This document shows positions 20,531 to 33,434 of a DNA stretch of 64,000 nucleotides, piece by piece (the first letter of the stretch is position 1; each line of letters starts with the position of its first letter). Location of the stretch: the NCBI GenBank assembly GCA_024752435.1, contig CP103020.1, forward strand, positions 310,001 to 374,000, given 5' to 3'. The translations under genes and the position numbers were made by a program. The notes below the pieces were generated by a model. It was not told the origin of the DNA. It searched no databases and saw only the letters and a list, made by a program, of their open reading frames with translations. Source of the DNA: Allantophomopsis cytisporea. Its lineage: Eukaryota > Ascomycota > Leotiomycetes > Phacidiales > Phacidiaceae.

Positions 20531-21544
20531 GCTCGAAATGCTTTATGATAATCAAATCAGATAACTCATGTGTTGTCTGAAACTTAGCGTGCGCTTGGCA
20601 CACGGAACTTCGTCAGGGATATCCCTAGTCACTAAGTTCCGCACTAGTTTTGCTTCATAACCATAATTTATCCTGAATTAAGAGGTTCCATCGAAGCCTG
20701 TGTGTATATCGTAAAGAACGGGAACTTCTTGCTTTTGAACACCAAAACAGAGAAGATCTATTAAGCGGTTCAGAGAATTTGTGCTTCGTCTTGAGAGAAG
20801 TCCGTTGAGGGCTGTGGTGACCGATTCTGGTGCCATGATATTGAGTACAAGCGTGACCACTTATCTACTTTCGTTATGTCAGAAGATTCCAAAGCTTAAG
20901 AAACTCCAACTGAAGTATTGTTAGTGACTTATGAATGAACAAGAACATTTGTGGGCAGGTGAAAGATCTTGGATCAGCAGATACTTGAACTGCACGAGTC
21001 TTATCTACATAGAAGTTGCTAAATCCATGACAATAACGGCACACTAACATGGCGTCCATAACCGCACTCCATACCAACTATAGCATACGAACTAAGTTAA
21101 GATTTTGGTCGCTTTAGCCTCAATTTAGAAAAAATTATATAGATCATAAAGCTTTGTTTATATAGAAGCACTAGAAACTCTTCAACTCGGAAAGTTTTTT
21201 TACATATTCAATTGAACATGTAAAGACCTTCGCTCCAACAACAAAATTAAAAGAGAGTCTATCAATTTCTAGATTGAGTATATTTGGTGTACCCCATCTC
21301 AAACTCGGTTTTGATATTTAGCCTAATTCAATTTCCATGTATGTTCAACATTGTTCTTTCGGCTATAGAGATATATGATGCATTACACGAAAACTCAATG
21401 AGGACTGTAATAGACATATATAAGTGAGTATCATAGAATGTAAACTCGATTTACACACCAAGGATCTGATAAAAACAATCATATCTCTGACTTCTAAGTC
21501 CGATATCACCAAGACCATCAAATCAGATACTGCTCGTATTCATA
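20531..21544. other. AT-rich intergenic region
   Basis: No gene is supported. The last 400 bases are very AT-rich and precede the SGNH hydrolase start. Minus-strand frames at 20678-21077 have no motif. Confidence 0.4.
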
Positions 21545-23039
21545 ATGCTGTTTTGTCTCGGTTTCCCAACTCTTTGTTGTGTCAGCTTCATCCTGTTTGA
21601 ATTATCATCAGCATCTGATTTATCACTGTCTAGTACACGTTCTACCAGTAATAAATGGGGTATAATTTGGGCCGCTGCGCCTCAGCTTGTTGAACCTGCA
21701 AATCTCCCCCCTCCACCATTTGTAAGTTTGCCGACAGATTATATTCTGAAGAGAAACTCATAATCTGTAGAATTCTTCAACAACCATCTTCGCAAATTCC
21801 ACTATCCGCCAAACTATTCAAGTGTCACTCTCTGCACCCGAGATACGCCTCCGTCTCTCCAATGCATTTGGCTTAGCGGCCTTGGTAGTTGATACGGCCA
21901 CAGTTGCTCTACCAGGGAATGGTTCTGCCGGTGCGGAAAATGTCAAGATCGGAAGTATGACAGATCTTACTTTCAGTGGTAGTAGCTCGGTGACGATCCC
22001 AAAAGGGTCGCTCGCAGTGTCAGATCCAATAAATTTCCCGGTTTCTACGAAGCAAGTGTTGACAATCACTATTTATTTGTCTTCTGGTATTGACACTGGG
22101 GCGGTGACTGGACATCCAGGTAGTCGAACGGATACATGGTTAGCTCAGGGAAATTATGCTGAACGGGCGGACTTGGCTGGGACAGATTTAAAAAGTGTTG
22201 CACACTGGTATGGAAGTTCTCTATCTCGGAAACCTATCACGAACCTTCATATGACCGGAGAAGTGATTCTAACAAGTGATTTATAATAGGTATTTTATCA
22301 GTGGATTAGAAGGATGGCTCCCTGTCAGTACTCGAACACTAAGTATCGTTGGAGATAGTATTACAGATGGACGTGGAAGCGATACAGATAAGAATGATCG
22401 GTAAGTAGACGGGCTCTTCCCAAGTGATAAATCTGATAAATCCTAAATTCTCATTATCTTCTCAGATGGCCTGATCTACTCTTTGCTCGCCTCCAACTGT
22501 CAAACTCTACTTCGCATATCTCGATTGCAAACCAGGGATTGGGCGGTAATTGTGTCTTGTCAGAGTGTCTTGGTCCCAATGCGCTCAGTCGCATTGATCG
22601 CGATGTCCTGGCTCAATCTAGTCTTGGATATGCGATGGTTTTCGAGGGTGTTAACGACATCGGCACATACTTACCTATTCCCAACACGAGCACTATTGCT
22701 GATGATTTGATTGCGGGCTACCAGCAGATCATAACACAAATTCATGCTGCTGGTGTTCCAGTCTTTGGAGCAACCATCACACCATTTGGCGGGTCTGCCT
22801 ACGACACCCCACTAAACCAACAAGTCAGACAGAAGGTTAATGACTGGATTCGACAATCTGTGGGCAGCGAAGATGTCGGATTTGACGCAGTTGCAGATTT
22901 CGACTTGATTCTCAGAGATCCAACGAATCTTACCAGGTTGAATCCTGAGTACAATTCTGGAGATGGATTACATCCAAATACTAAGGGTTACCAGACCCTA
23001 TCCGACAAATTTCCCGTGGACATATTTCTTGCTTACTAA
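21545..23039 (+). CDS. Secreted SGNH/GDSL hydrolase (XynE-like esterase/lipase)
   Basis: Secreted SGNH-fold ester hydrolase, probably an acyl- or acetylesterase on sugars or lipids. Exons: 21545-21721, 21771-22207, 22290-22400 and 22466-23039, giving 432 residues with all junctions in phase. A hydrophobic leader covers residues 1-24. An N-terminal beta-rich domain (about 40-200, WGIIWAAAPQLVEPANLPPPPF, HPGSRT) precedes the catalytic domain. Block I is GDSITDG with Ser228, block II QGLGGNC supplies the Gly, block III GVNDIG the Asn, and block V DGLHPN gives Asp408 and His411. The length and two-domain layout match fungal XynE-type SGNH proteins. The substrate is unproven. The surrounding cell-wall enzymes make deacetylation of plant polysaccharide an attractive inference. 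Confidence 0.9.
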
Positions 23040-23441
23040 AGGGCTGCGTCGAAATTATGTACATCAATGAGAGAGGTAAGTTGATGGGGCCTCATTTCGA
23101 AGTGAGTCGTCTTAATCGGGAAGCAAACTTCGTAATCACACAGTATATAGTGTAGTTGCCCTCTGCATTCAATCAATAATCTACCAGAGGAATACGCACT
23201 CCGACTTGTGTATCATGAATTCCGTGCTTATCCTATCTCTCCGTCACATGCATGAAGACCAAACGATTGGCCTACAAGCATACGGTGTCTCACTTCTTCA
23301 AGACCGGTTAATTAGCTGGTACTCGACCCAAGCAGACAAGTTTATATACACAATGAATCTTCATGATCTAGTGAACAGTAAATTGAGTCTATTTTTAAGC
23401 AAGATTTTGTATGAAAAAGAAATCTAGCAAGTTCTAGTCTA
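23040..23441. other. Convergent 3' intergenic region
   Basis: Lies between the 3' ends of the SGNH hydrolase and peroxidase genes. No feature seen beyond possible polyadenylation-rich AT sequence. Confidence 0.4.
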
Positions 23442-24463
23442 TTATAATCTAGCTCTAAACTGTGCGTTCTCCTTACTAAGAGGTGTTGCTTCATCAACGG
23501 ATGTGGCATCATCGCTCGTTTTTTTCGTAGAAGGAGTTCCCTTCTTTTTTGGTGCTGAATGATAGCCTCCCCTCTCGTTGTCCACATTCGTAATTCTCCC
23601 ATTCGCATCTCGTTCAATGCCAAGCTCCAACAATTTCGAGAACACAGCGGAGAAATCCTTGAAGAAAGCTTCCTTGTCGTTGGCGTATTTCTCGACAAAC
23701 GGTTTGAAAGACTCGTCACCAATCAAAGCCAGATCCGTTGGTAACATCATGAGCTCAGTCTCAGTATCCTCGTCGTAGTTGACAAACTGCTCAATGCCGT
23801 TGTCTAGCTTCTTCTTCTTCCACTCCAGATTCATCATCAGCTTAAAATACTGATTGCTGAACCTTGTTGGGTTGTTCACCCAAGCGCCCTCAAAGCCACT
23901 TCTGTCGGAATGACACCTTCCCAAGTTATGTGCTCCCGATAACGCCACAATTTCCTGGTCGTTGAAGCCCATTCTGTAAAAGATGAATCGGATATGATCG
24001 CTACCCTGTGCGGCATCCGGTAATCGTCCTCGTGGAGGAAGTTTACTGTCATCCACGTAGTCGGTTCGCCCTCCTTGCCATGGAATTTCGGGTCCTCCCA
24101 TCTCTTTGATAGCCACAACACCGGCGAGTGTCCAGAGATCGGCGTATGTTATCCATGGGTGTGCTGCTTTGACAGGTTCGAGGAACACACGTGCGTGTTG
24201 AAGACCGGCATTCGCTGGGTCACCGCCTTCGGCTTCATAACGCATCCCAGCGCCGTTGGATCCGCCTGTGTCAGTCTCTGCATCGTAAGTGCCGGAAGAG
24301 TGCCTATCGATTATCAGCATCGAAACAACCAAAGGAAGGAGAAAATGACGTACCAGGCTAATCGCACAAGGACCGGACCTGCGCTTCCATCATCATACTC
24401 TGGCTGATGAAGGAGTTTCACAATGTCTTTCCTTACAGCCTCGAAATCGCCCTTTGTACTCAT
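23442..24463 (-). CDS. Cytochrome c peroxidase-like heme peroxidase
   Basis: Class I heme peroxidase that reduces hydrogen peroxide, with ferrocytochrome c as the likely donor. Exons 24463-24354 and 24303-23442 join across a 50-bp intron that lies inside the distal active-site motif (LAW-HSSGTYD), giving 323 residues. Distal Arg34, Trp37 and His38 and the proximal-side LSGAHNLGRCH are present. EGAWVNN carries the Trp expected for a protein radical as in yeast Ccp1. There is no mitochondrial presequence, so this is probably the cytosolic fungal paralogue. The start is the only ATG in frame. After the normal domain end (FSKLLELGIE) there is a 47-residue polar tail rich in Lys, Ser and Thr, which yeast Ccp1 lacks. 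Confidence 0.93.
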
Positions 24464-26740
24464 CGCGTCTGTGTTTGATACGAGTAGAATGAAACGCAAT
24501 ATAAAAGAATTCTAGGTCTATCGACAAGGAGATCTATATGGAAGAGAGAGAGAGAAAGAAAAGATGTGATATGTGGCGATGGAAAAGAAAGGGTAATGCT
24601 TTCCGGACGGGGACGGGGAGACTTGTAGCACATGTACCGAGGTTCGCGGTATTGGGCACGGTGCCACATAGCGTCTATTGGCGGTTATCCCCATCTCTGG
24701 GGAATTTCTTCAGGAGTTGCGTGCGTTGTGGGTCTTCTGGAGTCATGAATCATTCCGATAAGGCTTGTGAACGCCGAGGTGGAATTGATTGCGCTAGTGT
24801 ATTTGCGGCTCTCGGGTTACCGAGCAACGATATAAAATCAAAGCTTCTGATTGGTCGATATTGAAAGGTAATGAATGCAATGATCCTCACAAGTCCCTAT
24901 ATACATACTATACGACATGGGAATAATATCTTGGGATATATCTAATGAGGAATGTTACTGACCGAGCGGAGATTTGCAGTGAAGAAAAATGCAAGTGACA
25001 TATTCGATATTGGGAGTATAGATATAACCGAGGTACTGGCTTCTTGCTTACACGGCCAATGTCTACAAGTCGAAGGAGTGTGTTATCTGCAGAAGCATTG
25101 CCGACTTTTTAAAGAGTTGTGTCACCTCTCGCCTTTTGTCCGCTTATTTGTGTACAGGAGTCTCAATTGAGTTTTCCTAGTCCTCAGGCAGAGCTGTCAT
25201 ATTACCATGCATTCCCGTCTGCGAGTACAAAATCCTCGTGACTTTCCGCACCATTCGGAATGGCTCCCATGGACGGACTTGGGTTTGGCAGCGGCTCGTC
25301 GGTCGTTTCAGCCGGCTTCTAGCGTCTCTGGAATCCCACCTGTTCAGGTAATGCCGACTTCAACCCTCCTTATGATATCTCTCACGTGGTCCCGAACTCT
25401 GTAATCTTCATTTAGGCGCTGGATCTTATCACCCAAATTGCAATGTATCCAGCACGTATTACTGTCTCCGCCACTTGTTTACGGAACCTTCGTATTCAGT
25501 AGTGAGCATCGTGGTGCTGTGCCGACAGTGTTAACAGAACGACTGCAACATCATGGAAATTCTTCGAGCTCGAATGGTTATGCAGAATAGCTTTTCATTC
25601 CATCTTGAATGGGATCATGTCTTTTATGTTATTCAATTCTTAACCTTCGCCAAAGTTCTTTCGTTCGATTATGAGCAAGGATGTGGCATCTGTTGAGTAG
25701 TACTTTGCAAGAGACCCTGGGCCTCATCAACAAATCAAGCATGTAAACTCCTTCTTATCATTGTAGCCGTATGCCATTTATTTTTGAAGTCACGATACTA
25801 CCAGTTGCGTGAACCTAACCATAGTTGAAGTCAAATTGTCTCTTCAAACCACAGTAGGTATTATCCGCACTTATAAAAACTTCCTTTGGGAGTTATGAAG
25901 CTGTTACCTAACTACAGAAACTTGCCTTTTCTCTATCTTGTACTATCGTGGAAAACGGCACGGTAAGGAGACTATCAAGCATCAAGTTCTAGTTACTTCC
26001 CTGTTTGAAGTATAGATAGAGGCGGAGTACATTGGCACACTTGACATCTGTAGGAAATGTATAGGTTGGAGAAGGCTAGATTCATTGTAGTTGTGGCGGA
26101 GGGAGTAGAAACTAATGCAATGACTTTTGTGATATATTACTAGGCAGAGAATCCACAATAAAAACGCACGCCTCCAGAGAAAGCTTCTTACACTACTGGC
26201 TGAGAGATGTATCTTACGAGCTCATCATGCTTCTTATACATCTATAGCGACCGTATCGAGATGTGGGAACAATCGCAGTCTACATGGCACTAATTGCTGT
26301 GGTCTGCTTGGGTTGTATGTGAAGCTCTCTAGGAAAGGTTGCTACTTATTACGCGATGTTGTAGGGTAACTTTCTTGTCAGCCAATTTTTCATTACTGGT
26401 AATGGTTATCGACATTCAGATAATTGACAGCTGTGGTATGAAGGGGACTATCTATCATTCCGGAAGACTCAGCTAAAGTTTGTCACATCTGCGGATCAGG
26501 AGCAGCCATATAGTTACGGTGGTGTGCATCGTGTCTGCTAGGATGCGGTTGGTGTAGACTTAGTTGTGCATTCAGTATAGAAAGAAGCCTCGCTTTGGTG
26601 TTTGAAGTAAGGTGAGATTCAACGATATGATCTCATTGCCACGACTTTAGGTGGAGTAAGGTTTTGTGGCGTCTCTGTATGCCACAATAAAACAGGGATC
26701 ATCATGTTAAACAGAAGTTGCTAATAGATCAGCGGGTCAC
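24464..26740. other. 2.3-kb intergenic region, no supported gene
   Basis: Begins with the promoter of the peroxidase gene, including a GAGAGA-type purine run at 24540-24565. Frames at 24952-25404 show no motif or splice partners. The rest is unremarkable. Confidence 0.35.
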
Positions 26741-26743
26741 ACG

Positions 26744-26896
26744 TCAGCCAATAGAAATTAACATAATCCATAAGAGCCTCAACGCATCATGATCTCTAAC
26801 TTTCCAGCTGCCTCTGTCTTTGATAGGATTGCCAAACTCGACAGTACCAGCCATCATGGCCTTGTAGGCTATTGGCTCAGACTTATTGAGCCACAT
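26744..26896 (-). other. Coding-like fragment of unknown family
   Basis: Fifty in-frame codons from an ATG read as a well-formed protein segment (MAGTVEFGNPIKDRGSWKVRDHDALRLLW). Just upstream, 27000-26910 encodes a probable membrane helix (AILIGIALWIAVALCYDES) in another frame that ends in a stop at the border. This looks like a two-exon or decayed gene whose remaining parts I could not place. Confidence 0.25.
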
Positions 26897-27138
26897 CACC
26901 CCTCGGTTGCATAAGATAAGGTGCTTTCATCGTAACATAAAGCTACAGCAATCCATAGTGCAATTCCTATAAGAATGGCAAGAAACCCATATTATGGTTT
27001 CTGTATTCATGACAAGTTCAGAACGTCAATACCAAGATACGTACGTCAATAGTCTATACTCTGTTTCATTTCTATTATCATAAGCATTTCAGGCTATGCA
27101 GAATTAACAGGTCGCTGACTAACATATATGTACTTTAG

Positions 27139-27469
27139 AGCCAATCTCGAACATCATAAGCATTGTCTTTGGCATACCCCCAACCATTCTGGCATTGATC
27201 ACTATATACATATCACGTCACCGCCAAGTAGTTCAAGGTAGTTATCCTATTAATTTCTTCGTTTTATGTGCCGAAATGGTGCTGACTCGTAAGCACTTGC
27301 AGATTCCGAACGTGATATCTCTTATTTTCCCCTTGACACACACGCCTACCACACCTCCGACCCCACACGATATCGCCAGAGACTTCCTAGGGGTAATGCA
27401 AAGACTGTTGGGTTTGCTTTGCTAACAGGACTGAGGAGCAATCAAGAAGGCTTCCAGGCATGGGGATGA
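27139..27469 (+). CDS. Small membrane protein, last two exons (5' end unresolved)
   Basis: Two exons, 27139-27237 and 27303-27469, join in phase across a 65-bp intron with a CTGAC branch point (codon completed as GAT). The encoded segment starts at EPISNIISIVFGIPPTILALITIYI, a strong membrane helix, then SRHRQVVQ, then a polar tail of about 60 residues that ends at TGA 27467-27469. An acceptor (CTAAC...TTTAG) just before 27139 points to an upstream exon. A candidate ATG at about 27008 followed by GTACGT does not splice in phase. Small fungal proteins with a helix followed by RHR are common and functionally unknown. Confidence 0.45.
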
Positions 27470-27630
27470 TAAGACGACCGTATATTGGACGGGAGGTCGA
27501 AGGAGGAGCAACGGAGTTTGGATATGAAAAGATGCGGCACTGGAAAGGAGTACGGGATATTTAGAACAATGAATTTTTATCTAGAACAAAGCCACACCTA
27601 TAATCATCCACCATATAACATTGATCCACC

Positions 27631-30542
27631 CTAAACGAACTTAATTTCCCCAAACAGTCCCGCCCTGACCTGCACGATAGCCGCAAGTTCAAGCAAAAAC
27701 TCCTGCAAGACGAGAATATTCGTCAAGACATGACTCACACTAACCAGTTTCTCCTCTTCAACAGTCACGTCACCAACCGCACTGGAGGCACTACTCTCCT
27801 CGAGCAATGGCTCTGAGCTCTTTCTGAGATTGGGGAACGGAACAGGTACCAATTCACCGGTGCTTGATGGGATGCCGACCTTGCGCTGCAAAATACTACG
27901 GTCAATGGCTGCGAAGGCGGCGACTTGGCTGGCAGGCACGTTATCGACGGCAGGCTGGAGGTTGCGGGAGCTACCGCGCGACGAGGAGTCGATGTATGGT
28001 GGTGGGGCGTTGAGGGGATTGTCTCCTCTAAGGCGGGATTGTGTGGGGGTCGAGAAGAAACTGTTATCTTTGCGGCCACGCGGTGAGGAGGATCGACTTG
28101 GGGTCGCGAGATCGGGGAAGATGCGTTGAGCTAGGGAGTCAATCGCTGAGAGACGGGGTGGGGAACCCGAGCGGGAGGCGGATGGAGAGTTGTACGCCGA
28201 ACTGCCATCTTGGCGGCGGCTTGTTAGGGGAGTGGAGGATTGAGTCACTGGGTCCATGTCATTGTCTTTAAAGACTGCTCGTCTTTGGGCGAGGAGGTCA
28301 TCGAATCTAGGAATCTCAGTTCTATAGGTCTGGATCTGATCGACAAGTTTCTTCAAGATTATGAGGAGTGTCGGAAGTTTCTCGTCCGACCATTTTGGAG
28401 TTCTGCGTGCTTTGCGGAGAGCATTCATCTGTCTTTTCTCCGTTGCTTCAACAGAGTCATCCTCGTCATCAACCTCTTCCAATGGGATTTCTTCGTCTTC
28501 GTAATCTAGCTTGGTTGGATCTGGTAGAAGCCATCCTTCGATGTGCATAAGTCCACATGCTGCTAGGTCAACAATTGTCTCTGTCAAGCTGAGATTCGTC
28601 TCAACAGAATTGATGAAAAAGGCTTCTAGTGCATCTGATAAAGCTTTGAGTAGTGGATCATCCGGTCTCAGAGTATGCGAATGAACATCGCGAGGTCCAC
28701 CAGGAATTGATGAGTGTACACCTGCGGCCTTGGAAGTACCCGTAGCAGACTTTGGTGCAATGATCGGAATGGAACATGGGTGACTCTCCAAAAGTGTCAA
28801 GCTATCTTTGACATGATTGTCGTAGGTTTCGTCGAGGTCTTCTTCGCCACCTAATTTTCCTGCGAGTCCCAGCAAAAAGTCCATTTCTTGCTCATGCATG
28901 CCAATCGTTCGTTGAGGTTCCTCTTGTAATATTACAGCAGTTCGAAGTAACGTGGTAACAGCGTAACGATGATGGCGACGCAAGATAGTGGAGACAAGTT
29001 GCAAAGTAACAGCAATAGTCTGTTGGTTTTGTGAACGAATGCTCCCTAAAACGAGATCAACGAGATTGAATAGAGCTGGAGTAGGTCTCTCTTCAGCTGA
29101 CAAAGCCATCATACTGGCAAGGTCAAGTGACTTTCGCTTCCTAGCTGCGCTGATTGCTGCACGTGTTCCCGTAGATTTTGCTGGGGCTGTCTCAGGTAAA
29201 GCTAGGAGATAGTGCAGTATAAGATGAATCATATCAGGATGATCGAGAGAGTCGAGGATACGACGAAGGTATGTGAGAACTGCCACGGAAGATCCTCCAT
29301 CTACATCAGAGGACTCCAAAAGAGATGGATATCTAACGAATTAGTACCGTCTCGGTATAGGGAACAGCAGAACTTACAATAATTGTTGCAAAAACAAAAT
29401 TTGGAAATGCTCCAATAAGGTCGACTTCACTTCTATAGACTTGCAATGCTCCAGGACGTCTTGCCAAAATACTAAATATGACAGGAAAGTGTTCATATGG
29501 CTCTGGAAGTCCGATGAAGCAGAACTGACGATTTCAATAGTGGTCACAGGCCGTTCGTAATCGGACATGGCAAGGATAGCTGGAATATCATCTTCTGGGT
29601 AATCAACTACCAACTTCCTGCTGAGCTGGCTGTAGAGAGCGCCCAATCCTGTAGCCATCAATGTGGCCAGGTCACTCTCAACGATCCATTGCTCCAATGA
29701 CATATCGTTGGATGCCGATTCGATAATGTACAACAGTCCTGTTCTCGCAAAATCTCCCACACGTCCTTCATGATGAACGTAATCTATGAGAAGATAGAAC
29801 AATGGGAAATCATTTCTGTGTGTCTTGCCGGCGAAGCGCTCCGCTTTGTTCGCATAATTGTCGCTGACACCTTCATCCGAATGTGCTGTGAACCATGCTG
29901 GCAAAATTTCTGGCTGCAATCTTATTTTCGCAGCGATACCAAACATAAGTTCAACAACTTCTCCTTCTGTCTCTGGACTTAGTCCTATGTCATTCGCTCC
30001 TGCTATTCGGGTCAATAGGGCCATAAGGCTCCTTGCAAAGGAATCGCTTTCGAGGAAATCCTCCTCTTCGCTGTCTACCAGTGTACTGAACACAGCGACA
30101 GTTTCACGCACGATCCCTTCATCGAATGCCGTTAAGGCGATCTTTCCAATTGAAACGTAGATTTGCTTTTCGGCCGCGAATGCGATGCATAGATGTGGGG
30201 AGGGGCGTCTCGACTCATCGCTGAGTAGGGAGGTGAGGTCCTGAAGACAGTCTCGAATATCTTCTGCAGTGCTCTCATCTCGTGCAAGGTTTGGGGAACT
30301 TCGCCATAAATTCTAGGGAATTATCAGCAGAGTTTTCTTCAATGAATGTGTTACTTACTATGAGTTTATTGTATTCACGTTTGAAGCGTGCCAGCCGCTT
30401 GTCTGGGTTATTCAGGGCCGCCTTGCTTGTGCTCACAGGCAAGGCTCCGACGCCAGCAATCAACTTGGACCACTATAATCATGTCAGCACATGAGGGATA
30501 GAGAACATTCATGTTGTTGGGGGTAGAACTGACAAAGTCCAT
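27631..30542 (-). CDS. FHIP/RAI16-like protein (FTS-Hook-interacting adaptor)
   Basis: Member of the RAI16/FHIP family (retinoic acid induced 16-like). In filamentous fungi the family member links the FTS-Hook complex to early endosomes for dynein-driven transport. Exons: 30542-30534 (only 9 nt, MDF), 30472-30359, 30312-29378 and 29332-27631; all junctions are in phase and give 919 residues. Family landmarks: MDFWSKLIAGVG at the start, NLWRSSPN after junction 2, a HEGRVGDFARTGLLYIIE segment in the middle, and LFLQQLLYPSLLESSDVDGGSSVAVLTYL across the last junction. The C-terminal third holds a low-complexity Ser/Pro/Arg stretch (about residues 730-830) before the conserved end VLTNILVLQEFLLELAAIVQVRAGLF. 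No membrane helix. Intact. Confidence 0.92.
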
Positions 30543-31551
30543 TTTTCACCAGACAGCATCGCTCGACAATGTTTACAGATGATGTCGAAGAAATCAGGGG
30601 ACCGCATTGGCACTCGCGCGGATACTAAAGCTATCGCATTATCGTAGCTCCCTTAACCGAAAGCACATGGAACACGGCCGCGATCTGCATACTTGGACAC
30701 ATCATGCGCAAAGAAGCACAAGAACTTAGCAAACACGCATTCTCGAACATACATAATCAACAGCTCACCGCACCTACAGAATCGTCTTTTCCTTACCTAT
30801 CAATTGTGACTGTTTATGCAATTGTTTATGCACCGACCGGGGAATACATCTCTCTGTGCCATTGGGCAACAGATACACAACTATACATTGCTGCATCGCA
30901 TGCATGTACACAAGCTGACTGGTCAATCAATGATTCAGACGCACCAGTAACGGTTCGCAGGTCTTGCGATACTCGCCTTGAAGTGCCGTTGAACCCAATC
31001 TGGACTCGAAACTACGAATCATGACTAGTTCCCGATCCTGGACCACGCCCGTCTAAAGTCATCAACATCCATCGTGAATGTTTTGTGCTGCAGTTAATCA
31101 CCGAAAGCACAGCACCGCGAGGTTGTCCCCCAGAACACTCGGCCAAGGGTTTTTGGCCTGTCACTTGGAGTGAATGAACTCTGGAAAGCCTTAAGTATCG
31201 TAGCGGCGGGCCATCGCAGTTCTTGGTGCATACTGGTGCATAGCCTCGAAATAGAAACAAGGACCTCCCTTGGTGCGCGGTTCGTTGCCGTCTTCGAAAG
31301 TACTTGAGGGGCCTTCTCCCTGCACCGCCCATATTTCGTAGTGACCTCAGACAAATATCTCGCCCAAAGGCCCCACGACTCACGACTGATGTCAGAGTTT
31401 ATTCTATCTATGATAAGGCCTCTCTCTCTTATTGTCTTTCTTTCAGCTTCAGCTTCTTGTATTTCTCAAACTTCTTCCTACATTAACCTAATAATCCCCA
31501 ACTTCAGCCAAGCCGTCTGAGTACGGCGCACGTTTATGCTGAACAGGCATC
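30543..31551. other. Divergent intergenic region, FHIP-like and lipase genes
   Basis: Upstream region of both neighbouring genes. Frames at 30704-31383 lack motifs; the CT-rich stretch near 31420-31460 is typical of fungal promoters. No RNA gene seen. Confidence 0.4.
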
Positions 31552-33434
31552 ATGACGATCTTTGGACGATCAAAGAAGCAGAAAGAGAAGGCAAATCCTC
31601 AAAAGCATTACCTTCAGCCTCATAACCAACAACGTCCATCAACTGCGGATGCTTCTGTAAATGTCAATAAATCACCTTGTCAGGCGTGGCTTCAGCCTTA
31701 TCTTAACGATGGTCATACTTCACGTCCTTTGACACAGGGAAATTCTCCTCTCGTTCCCGAGTCATCCCTCGCTCCATACCATGCATACAGCAAGGTCACC
31801 TTTTCTCAAACATATTTAATACCAGCACCACAATTAACAAACAAGAACAGTAGATTGCCAAAGCTGGGAGTCAATTCAGTGACGGATCTATTACACGCTG
31901 ATATCCCAGATTGTGTGCCAGGAGCACAGATCTTTAATGAAGGCTTGCCATGGCATCTAATACCTGGCACACAGCAAATCAGCAAAGAAACTCCGTTGTG
32001 TGATGTTATCAGCTTGAAATTCAACCAAATTCTTGCTTTGATTGACGAGGACCGATTTAGTGGGAACGAGGAAGAACTGGTTATTCCTAACCCTCCAGCA
32101 GAAGAACTCAAGCATGAGTCACGCTTAAAAACGGACTCAAGACATGTCAAGAATTCTTCGAGAGGCGATCAAATATCCAATGTCATAAGTGGTACAAATT
32201 ACTTTTCAAAAGTTCACTTATATGCCAATTCAATACTCCCACCGAACCTACCTCGCCTCAAACTGTGAGTATTCCACAAGGCAGTCATATTGTAATCTAA
32301 TAAGAGCAGACACATAGACGAGTATCGATTACTGGTCCTAGCTGCACAGTATTCACAAAGGGTGTACTATAAGCCCACTGGACCAGAAAGAGAAACCCAT
32401 ATTAATGCTGACTGGCGGCATGGCACAAAGGCTATGGTCATCAAGTCAATTCCTGTTGATGATAAAGATACTTTGGTGTTTGCTATCAGGGGTAGTCAAA
32501 CCTTCATGGATTGGCGGGTCAATCTTAATGATACCCCGGCTTCTCCAGTAGGATTCCTGGTACGTATCATTTATGCTGAACATTGAAGGATACTGATGGC
32601 CAGTAGGATGACGAAGCAAATCTGTGCCATTCCGGATTCCTCACTGTGGCGCGAAAAATGATACAACCCGTTGCGTCTCGTCTTCGAAAACTGTTGCGCG
32701 AGGACTCTAGTCGTAAACACTGCTGCTTGCTTTTAACAGGCCACAGTGCAGGTGGTGCCGTAGCCGCGCTTCTATACAGTCACATGCTCTCGACATCCAA
32801 GCCCACGGACTCGGAACTTAATGCCCTCACAACGAGCTTTAAGCGTATTCACTGTGTGACCTTTGGTGCACCTCCCATTTCTCTGCACCCATTGAAAACT
32901 CCACCATTACCAAACCTCCGCAGATCATTATTCCTGAGTTTTGTCAACGAAGGCGATCCCGTCCCCCGCGCAGACAAGGGTTACGTCCGAAGTCTGCTCG
33001 ACCTCTATTCCTCGCCACCACCTGGTCAATCGTGCCTACAATCAGTGACACCCTCGAAACTGCGCCCATGGATCACGGGCCCGAACAACTACAGCGAAAC
33101 GGCGCTCACCACCTCCAAGAAGAAGTCCCGACCTTCGGCTCCCAAATCTCGCTCTACTAACACTGTACCGACAATGCCTGTATGGAGAGTTCCGCAGGCG
33201 ACATTGAGTAATGCTGGGAAGTTGGTCGCGCTGAGATCGGTCGATAGGTGGCAGGGGAAATCTGAGCGGAGAAAACATGTGAGAGAGAAATTGGAAGAGA
33301 GTGTTGATGCACAGGTCGTGACGGATGTATTGTTGAAGGGCGTTATTTGGGGAGATCCTGTTTGTCATATGATGAGTTTGTATGAGAAAAGGATTGAGTA
33401 TTTGGGTACTGCTGCTATGACTGGTAGGACATGA
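31552..33434 (+). CDS. Class 3 lipase (alpha/beta hydrolase)
   Basis: Fungal lipase of the class 3 (Rhizomucor-type) fold, likely an intracellular or membrane-associated acylglycerol lipase because no signal peptide is present. Exons: 31552-32264, 32310-32559 and 32607-33434, giving 596 residues. The nucleophile elbow is GHSAGG with Ser368. DTLVFAIRGSQTFMDWRVNL, just upstream, is the oxyanion-side strand, and FVNEGDPVPR supplies the conserved Asp. His in CHMMSLYEKRIEYL (near residue 580) is the likely third triad member. The first 240 residues are hydrophilic, with no domain recognised. Introns are 45 and 47 bp. The start ATG lies in a good context after an in-frame stop. Confidence 0.9.

Noticed and set aside
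30704..31383. Frames of 86-123 codons on both strands
   Set aside because: Frames overlap one another and have no recognisable sequence; the region is the divergent promoter.
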